A stretch of DNA of 36,546 nucleotides from Shimia abyssi (GTDB lineage Bacteria; Pseudomonadota; Alphaproteobacteria; Rhodobacterales; Rhodobacteraceae): the NCBI RefSeq assembly GCF_003014475.1, contig NZ_PYGJ01000025.1, positions 1 to 36,546 on the forward strand. Direction: 5' to 3'. The notes under the pieces were generated by a model. The model made no database searches, had not been told where the DNA came from, and worked only from the letters and a program-made list of their open reading frames with translations. Position 1 is the first letter of the stretch; every line of letters begins with the position of its first letter. Of the stretch, positions 32,036 to 36,546 are shown piece after piece. The position numbers and the translations under genes were made by a program.

Positions 32036-33342
32036 TCCTGGATACAACTACCGCAGCTTTAATGCTGATCGCTGGGTTTCTCGTTTTGATTTTCATCCGC
32101 ATTCCAGTTGCCTTTGCACTTGGTCTGGCAACTGTCCCAGTCGTTCTGCTTGAACTGCGATTAACACCATTTATCGTCCTTGATCGGATGTTCCAATCCT
32201 ACAACTCATTTATCCTTTTGGCAGTGCCGTTTTTCCTTTTGGCGGCAAATCTTATGAATTCTGGCAAGGTCACCGATCGTTTGATTGAGCTTGCTCGCGT
32301 ACTTACCGGCTGGTTGCCGGGCGGTCTGGGCCATGTGAACGTGGCTGTATCCATGCTGTTTGCAGGCATTTCGGGATCTTCAACTGCCGACGCTGCGGGT
32401 ATTGGCAAGATTTTGATCCCTGCCATGCAGAAAGAAGGGTACGACACAAGATTTGCCGTCGCGATTACCGCGTGTTCATCGGTGATGGGGGTTATAATCC
32501 CGCCCTCGATCCTAATGATCGTCTGGGGCGGCGTCATGCAAGTTTCTGTAGGGGCATTATTTCTGGGCGGTGCGATCCCCGGTCTGTTGATCGGTCTGGC
32601 TTTGATGGCGACGGTCTACGGCTTTGCGAAAGCCCGCAACTACCCCGTGACAGCAACCCCAAACTGGGGCGAGTTCGTGGCCGCCTGGAAAGGCGCCGCT
32701 CTTGCGCTTTTGACCCCCGTCTTTGTAATTGGGGGTATCGTGGGTGGCCTGGTCACTCCAACCGAAAGCGCCATCATCGCCGCAGGTTATGCGCTCATCC
32801 TCGGAATGTTTGTGTATCGAACCGTCACGCCGAGGGATCTAGGTCACATCCTTTACGACACAGCCCGTTTCGCTGCGATTTCGCTCTTTGCCATTGGTAC
32901 AGCGTCCGCATTTGGCTGGCTCTTGTCTTTCTACAACGCGCCACGTCTCATTGTCAGTGTTTTGACAGCCTGGGAGTTTGGCCCATTTGGGACGGCGTTG
33001 TTGATTGCCCTTTTGTTCCTGCTGTTTGGTCTGTTCATCGATGCAATTCCGACGATCATCATTCTTGGTACAGTATTGATGCCCGTGGCGCAGGCAGGTG
33101 GGGTCGATCCGATTGCGTTTGCGATCATTGGTATTGTCTCGCTGGCATTTGGATTGGTTACACCGCCTTATGGATTGTGCTTATTGATTTCAGCGGCGAT
33201 TGGCGGCCTGAATGTCGTGCAAGTCCTGCGCGAAGTGGTCTTCATTCTTGCTCCGATGCTGATCCTTCTCATCCTAATGGCGGCATTTCCCGAAATCATT
33301 CTGTGGCTTCCCAAAACGGTTATGCCGGGGGCGTTTCGATAA
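32032..33342 (+). CDS. TRAP transporter large permease (DctM type), system 2
   Basis: 436 residues with 12-13 membrane segments. Landmarks: SFILLAVPFFLLAANLMNSGKVTDRL, LFAGISGSSTADAAGIGKILIPAM, GVIIPPSILMIVWG, GGIVGGLVTPTESAIIAAGYAL and SLAFGLVTPPYGLCLL. The ion-coupled translocation subunit. Its start is coupled to the DctQ stop. The SDR gene follows after about 100 bp. Confidence 0.92.
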   Translation: MILDTTTAALMLIAGFLVLIFIRIPVAFALGLATVPVVLLELRLTPFIVLDRMFQSYNSFILLAVPFFLLAANLMNSGKVTDRLIELARVLTGWLPGGLGHVNVAVSMLFAGISGSSTADAAGIGKILIPAMQKEGYDTRFAVAITACSSVMGVIIPPSILMIVWGGVMQVSVGALFLGGAIPGLLIGLALMATVYGFAKARNYPVTATPNWGEFVAAWKGAALALLTPVFVIGGIVGGLVTPTESAIIAAGYALILGMFVYRTVTPRDLGHILYDTARFAAISLFAIGTASAFGWLLSFYNAPRLIVSVLTAWEFGPFGTALLIALLFLLFGLFIDAIPTIIILGTVLMPVAQAGGVDPIAFAIIGIVSLAFGLVTPPYGLCLLISAAIGGLNVVQVLREVVFILAPMLILLILMAAFPEIILWLPKTVMPGAFR

Positions 33343-33440
33343 GTGCGCGGAATTTTGGGAGACTGGGTTCTAGCGGTGGGCAATGCAATGCAACCCTACG
33401 AAAATAGCTACGCATGCGCTTTGCGGCAGAAAGGATCGAT

Positions 33441-34184
33441 ATGAAACTTGCAGGCAAAACAGCCATTGTGACCGGTGGCGGACGTGACATTGGTCGGGCG
33501 GTCGCGGTCAAACTTGCGTCGGAAGGTGCGAGTGTTGCGATCAATTACTTCTCTAGTTCGAAAGGGGCTGACGAGGCTGTTGCTGAGATTAAGGCCAATG
33601 GCGGTAAGGCGATTGCCGTACAGGGAGACTTGAATAAGCAAACTGACGTAGATGCACTGGTATCGCGTTCGGTAGAGGCATTTGGCGGGGTCGACATATT
33701 GGTCAACAACGCTGGCGGCTTGATCGCTCGTAAAACCATCGCCGAAATGCCCGTCGAACACTGGGACGCTGTGATGCGACTCAATCTGACCAGCACATTC
33801 CTTATGACACAGGCATGTCTGACTAAGATGAAATCCGGTGTCATCGTAAATCTCGCGAGTCAAGCAGGACGCGATGGGGGTGGACCGGGCGCGGTCGCCT
33901 ATGCCACTGCGAAGGGCGCAGTTATGACAATGACTCGTGGGTTGGCCAAGGAATTGGGCCCCGGCATTCGCGTGAACGCGCTGTGTCCCGGTATGATCGA
34001 CACTGATTTCCACAACGTCCATACACCTGATGCTGGTCGCCGCGGCTTTGAAGCAAACGCACCGTTAAAACGTCAGGGGCATGTGAACGATGCGGCAAAT
34101 CTGGTTTTGTTCCTAGCTTGCGATGACAGTGCTTTTGTCACAGGTGCGAACATCGATCTGAACGGCGGTATGCTGTTTTCCTAA
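33441..34184 (+). CDS. Short-chain dehydrogenase/reductase (SDR 3)
   Basis: 247 residues from the ATG at 33441 (AAAGGA upstream, next to the conserved K-x-A-x-V-T-G start). Cofactor motif TGGGRDIG (11-18), NNAG (89-92), catalytic S140, Y154 and K158 (YATAKGA), and C-terminal DLNGGM. With a hexuronate-type TRAP system before it and mannonate dehydratase after it, a fructuronate reductase (fructuronate to mannonate) role is plausible, replacing the unrelated UxuB. This is inference from position; the sequence itself only shows an NAD(P)-dependent SDR. Confidence 0.86.
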   Translation: MKLAGKTAIVTGGGRDIGRAVAVKLASEGASVAINYFSSSKGADEAVAEIKANGGKAIAVQGDLNKQTDVDALVSRSVEAFGGVDILVNNAGGLIARKTIAEMPVEHWDAVMRLNLTSTFLMTQACLTKMKSGVIVNLASQAGRDGGGPGAVAYATAKGAVMTMTRGLAKELGPGIRVNALCPGMIDTDFHNVHTPDAGRRGFEANAPLKRQGHVNDAANLVLFLACDDSAFVTGANIDLNGGMLFS

Positions 34185-34203
34185 TCCACAGAGGAGGCCG
34201 ATT

Positions 34204-34311
34204 GTGTATGAAATCCTGATATTCCCAGAGGGCAATGCCCACATCTGTATATGTTTGGAACCCAATAAAATGAGCAGCAACCATTCACGCCGCCGCGACG
34301 GGCTCCTGTGA
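34204..34311 (+). CDS. Possible small protein of 35 residues
   Basis: GAGGAGG at 34191-34197 stands 6 nt before a GTG at 34204 that opens 35 codons ending at TGA 34309-34311 (starts VYEILIFPEGN, ends RRRDGLL). The ribosome binding site is as good as any in the window and lies 6 bp after the SDR stop, so translation is likely if the message runs on. The C-terminal part is basic and looks unlike a conserved domain. It may be the decayed start of a longer gene or a leader peptide. Its stop overlaps the CTAGTAT motif at 34312. Confidence 0.35.
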   Translation: MYEILIFPEGNAHICICLEPNKMSSNHSRRRDGLL

Positions 34312-34320
34312 CTAGTATGC
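34308..34320 (+). promoter_or_regulatory. CTAGTAT motif upstream of mannonate dehydratase
   Basis: GTGACTAGTATGC, matching TTGACTAGTATCC at 30268 in 10 of 13 positions and the minus-strand CTAGTATGC at 30201. It suggests a third site for regulator 3 and a separate promoter for the dehydratase gene, although good -10 and -35 boxes are not obvious. Confidence 0.45.
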
Positions 34321-34426
34321 GGTATCTTGGGATCGGGGGAAGTAAGGCTGGGCCGACTCTTTCGAAACGATCAGGCAAATTTCGACTTGGGTTTGAGACA
34401 GATATTTGTGCGAGCGAGGCAAGGCC

Positions 34427-35623
34427 ATGAAGCAAACTTGGCGGTGGTTTGGCCCTTCTGACATGATCTCGATTGGTGAAATCAGGCAAACTGGGGCAAC
34501 GGGCATTGTTTCAGCATTGCATCATGTGCCACCCGGTGAAATCTGGTCGATCGAGCAGATAAAAAAGCGGCAACAACAAATTGAACGACCCGAAGGGGTT
34601 TCATCTGGCCTGACGTGGGATGTAGTGGAAAGCGTACCGGTTTCAGAGGCGATCAAATCGCAAACCGGCCCCCTAAAACAGCACCTTGCAGCATACAAGC
34701 AATGCCTTCGCAATCTGGCCGAATGCGGCATTCACACAATCTGTTACAATTTCATGCCAGTGTTGGATTGGACGCGCACAAACCTATGCCAGCCACTGCC
34801 GCATGGCGGACATGCCATGAGGTTTGAACTTGTGGACTTTGTCGCATTCGATTGCTTCATTTTGTGTCGCAAGAATGCCGAGCGGGATTATTCAGATGAA
34901 ATCTTGCAAATGGCTCAAGCGCGGTTTGCCAACCTTAGCGATTCAGGGCGGCAGGCATTGTCGAACAATATTGTCGCAGGTTTGCCGGGCGCGAACGACA
35001 ACTGGTCTCTCGCGGATGTAAAGCAAAAGCTGGCAACATATGAGGGCATGGGGCCCGAGAGGCTCCGATCCAACCTGATTGATTTCCTGTCAGAAGTTGT
35101 CCCAACTGCGGAAACTCTTGGCATCCGGTTATGCTGCCATCCGGATGACCCACCCTTTTCATTGCTTGGGCTTCCAAGGGTCATGTCGTCACAAAGTGAC
35201 TACGCTACAGTTCTGAATGCAGTGGAAAGCCCTTCGAACGGCGCCACGCTCTGTACGGGTTCATTGGGCGTTGCCACGGATTTCAATCCTGTATCCTTTA
35301 TCGCCGAGCTCGGTCACAAAATCCATTTTGTGCATCTTCGCAATACTGTGAGAGATGGACCGAGCGACTGTAGCCGCCATAGTTTTACCGAGGCAGAGCA
35401 CTTGGCCGGAGACACAAACATGGTTGCAACAATTCGCGCCCTGTTGGCAGAAGAACAACGACGCCGAGATCAGGGTCGCATAGATCATGATATCCCAATG
35501 CGCCCGGACCATGGGCACGCATTGCTGAGCGATCTCGAGATGCCCTCACAACCCGGTTATCCACTTGTTGGTCGGTTGCGTGGCCTCGCGGAACTTCGTG
35601 GCGTCATACTTGGGTGTGCTTAG
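34427..35623 (+). CDS. uxuA: Mannonate dehydratase
   Basis: 398 residues (E. coli UxuA 394). Start ATG at 34427 with GAGG 7 nt upstream, immediately before the family start WRWFGPSDMISIGEIRQTG. Further signatures: VSALHHVPPGEIW, ICYNFMPVLDWTRT, CCHPDDPPFSLLGLPRVM with probable metal ligands, HFVHLRN and IPMRPDHGHALL. It dehydrates D-mannonate to 2-keto-3-deoxygluconate in the cytoplasm. It is preceded by a 242-bp gap holding a regulator motif and a small frame, so it may have its own promoter besides readthrough from the TRAP 2 operon. No fructuronate reductase of the UxuB type and no KDG kinase is adjacent. Confidence 0.93.
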   Translation: MKQTWRWFGPSDMISIGEIRQTGATGIVSALHHVPPGEIWSIEQIKKRQQQIERPEGVSSGLTWDVVESVPVSEAIKSQTGPLKQHLAAYKQCLRNLAECGIHTICYNFMPVLDWTRTNLCQPLPHGGHAMRFELVDFVAFDCFILCRKNAERDYSDEILQMAQARFANLSDSGRQALSNNIVAGLPGANDNWSLADVKQKLATYEGMGPERLRSNLIDFLSEVVPTAETLGIRLCCHPDDPPFSLLGLPRVMSSQSDYATVLNAVESPSNGATLCTGSLGVATDFNPVSFIAELGHKIHFVHLRNTVRDGPSDCSRHSFTEAEHLAGDTNMVATIRALLAEEQRRRDQGRIDHDIPMRPDHGHALLSDLEMPSQPGYPLVGRLRGLAELRGVILGCA

Positions 35624-36440
35624 TTGTTCGAATGGTGAGCCAGTTAGGGCAAACTCAGGTTTTAGGGGGCAATAACCGTTTCCTGACTTATTGCTCATCG
35701 GCCATCTGCGTCAGGCGCCTAGTCTTTTGGCAAGTGTTGGAAAGCAAAGATACACCGAGATTTGTGAGGTTGCCGAGTTGTGTGCTTGCCCCCAATTCGC
35801 TTGCTAACGCTTCGTGCTGCGCAGCGAAAAGGGGCCCGCATACTAATTCAAACGGATATATTCGCCGCTATAGAACGGCGAGCGATGGTCTCTTCCAGTA
35901 TTTCGAGGGGCCAAAATTCCCAAAGACGCAGGTTCTTTAGGCAGATACCTCGCTGCAGGCATATGATGTTCAACACAAGGGAGGCCCAGATCTGCCGAGC
36001 TTGTCCGCCACACACGCATGCAAACTTCCTTCATTTTTTCACCTCACGCAGTTGAGGTCTGTTTGTCATGTGTATTGTTACCTTTGCCACTCTTCTGACT
36101 TAGAGCCAACGCGTGAAAGTTCGTGCCCAGTTGGCGCAGGCAGAGTGAAGTTAGCCACCTTGGTAGGCACAAATTTGACCGTCGTCTTCGTGTGGTCAGT
36201 CAATCAATCACGTTCTTCGCGACCGAAATCACACGGCTCCAGTATTCCAGCAATATGGTGAGCGGCGGATTGGCTGAACTTGGTGTGATTCACGGGTGAG
36301 TTTCAATTTAGGCGCATGCGATTCCAACCGGGTCTGGTTTTAGGGTGCTGGTTTCAACCGGTTTCGCAGGGGTGCGCCAACCGAAAATACCCATAACCCC
36401 TTGAATTAAATATATTACTTAAGGATCTCCAACAAATATT
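35624..36440. other. Long stretch without a convincing gene
   Basis: About 800 bp. Several short frames exist on both strands, but none has a good ribosome binding site together with protein-like composition. On the minus strand about 36199-36288 a stop-bounded frame reads NPPLTILLEYWSRVISVAKN and then VID before a stop; it could be the C-terminal remnant of a lost gene. No clear terminator for uxuA was found. The last part (36400-36440) becomes A+T-rich and may be an upstream element of the promoter that follows. Confidence 0.4.
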
Positions 36441-36460
36441 GAGTTTTTTGTAAAAAGGGG

Positions 36461-36489
36461 TTGCGGGTTTTGATTGGTAACTTTAGAAC
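36461..36489 (+). promoter_or_regulatory. Probable rRNA operon promoter
   Basis: -35 TTGCGG (36461-36466), exactly 17 bp, then -10 TAGAAC (36484-36489). The following C-run and G+C-rich leader (ACCGGCGGCGCTGAGG) to the window end is the kind of sequence found upstream of 16S rRNA genes in Rhodobacteraceae, and an A+T-rich tract precedes the -35 box. The 16S gene itself would lie beyond the window. Confidence 0.55.
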
Positions 36490-36546
36490 CCCCCTTACCG
36501 GCGGCGCTGAGGCGCGGTTGGGGCGCCAGACGGAGCGGCGGACGAG

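Noticed and set aside
35614..36261. Short frames after uxuA (108, 91 and 86 codons)
   Set aside because: No ribosome binding sites, odd composition rich in Cys, Ser and Arg, mutual overlaps and no family resemblance.
1..36546. CRISPR arrays, tRNA genes, phage structural genes
   Set aside because: No regularly spaced repeats, no cloverleaf-like sequence and no structural phage genes were seen on either strand.

Overview
The window looks like a chromosomal segment of a marine-type alphaproteobacterium of the Rhodobacteraceae (Roseobacter group). Evidence: the gene content (several RbsABC-type sugar ABC systems, TRAP transporters, FCD-type GntR regulators), strong GGAGG ribosome binding sites, a moderate to high G+C content, and an rRNA-operon-like promoter and leader at the extreme right end. 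The assignment is inference; no 16S sequence lies inside the window.

Layout. 1-740: edge of a mobile or eroded region, with the first codons of a leftward serine recombinase, two 20-bp near-repeats resembling an insertion-element end, and the 3' part of a gene that has lost its start. 744-1931: rightward beta-propeller lactonase, meeting a leftward operon at a bidirectional terminator. 13213 down to 1971: leftward genes comprising a GntR/FCD regulator, ABC system 2 (ATPase, permease, Tat-type binding protein) followed by a mutarotase-like protein and a uronate-dehydrogenase-like protein, then ABC system 1 (binding protein, ATPase, and one polypeptide made of two fused permease halves). 13318-24062: a rightward run of 13 tightly packed genes: SMP-30 lactonase, ABC system 3, SDR, VOC protein, 2-hydroxyacid dehydrogenase, RraA-like protein, KDGal kinase, KDPGal aldolase, SDR, cupin and methylglyoxal synthase. 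24114-28989: a second, related GntR/FCD regulator (leftward) and a rightward TRAP transporter with an FMN-dependent 2-hydroxyacid dehydrogenase. 29141-29251: IS3-type transposase relic. 29445-35623: a third GntR/FCD regulator and a rightward TRAP transporter, SDR and mannonate dehydratase. 35624-36546: about 800 bp with no convincing gene, then an rrn-type promoter.

How the genes work together. The central block has a lactonase, candidate sugar dehydrogenases, a 2-keto-3-deoxygalactonate kinase and a KDPGal aldolase. This fits oxidation of a galactose-type or uncommon sugar or sugar acid to pyruvate and glyceraldehyde 3-phosphate, although no sugar-acid dehydratase is present in that block. 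The right block (TRAP, SDR, UxuA) fits hexuronate use through mannonate to KDG. Two regulatory motifs tie the segment together. A palindrome of the type CTGGTATACCAG occurs five times, at four control regions (6801, 12401, 13251 and 13273, 24856). A different motif, CTAGTAT, occurs three times around the right block (30195, 30271, 34312).

The most notable observations are the shared operator network read by two paralogous regulators; the fused double permease; methylglyoxal synthase inside a KDPGal operon; and an RNA hairpin directly downstream of all five solute-binding-protein genes. Everything here was read by eye; no database search was run.
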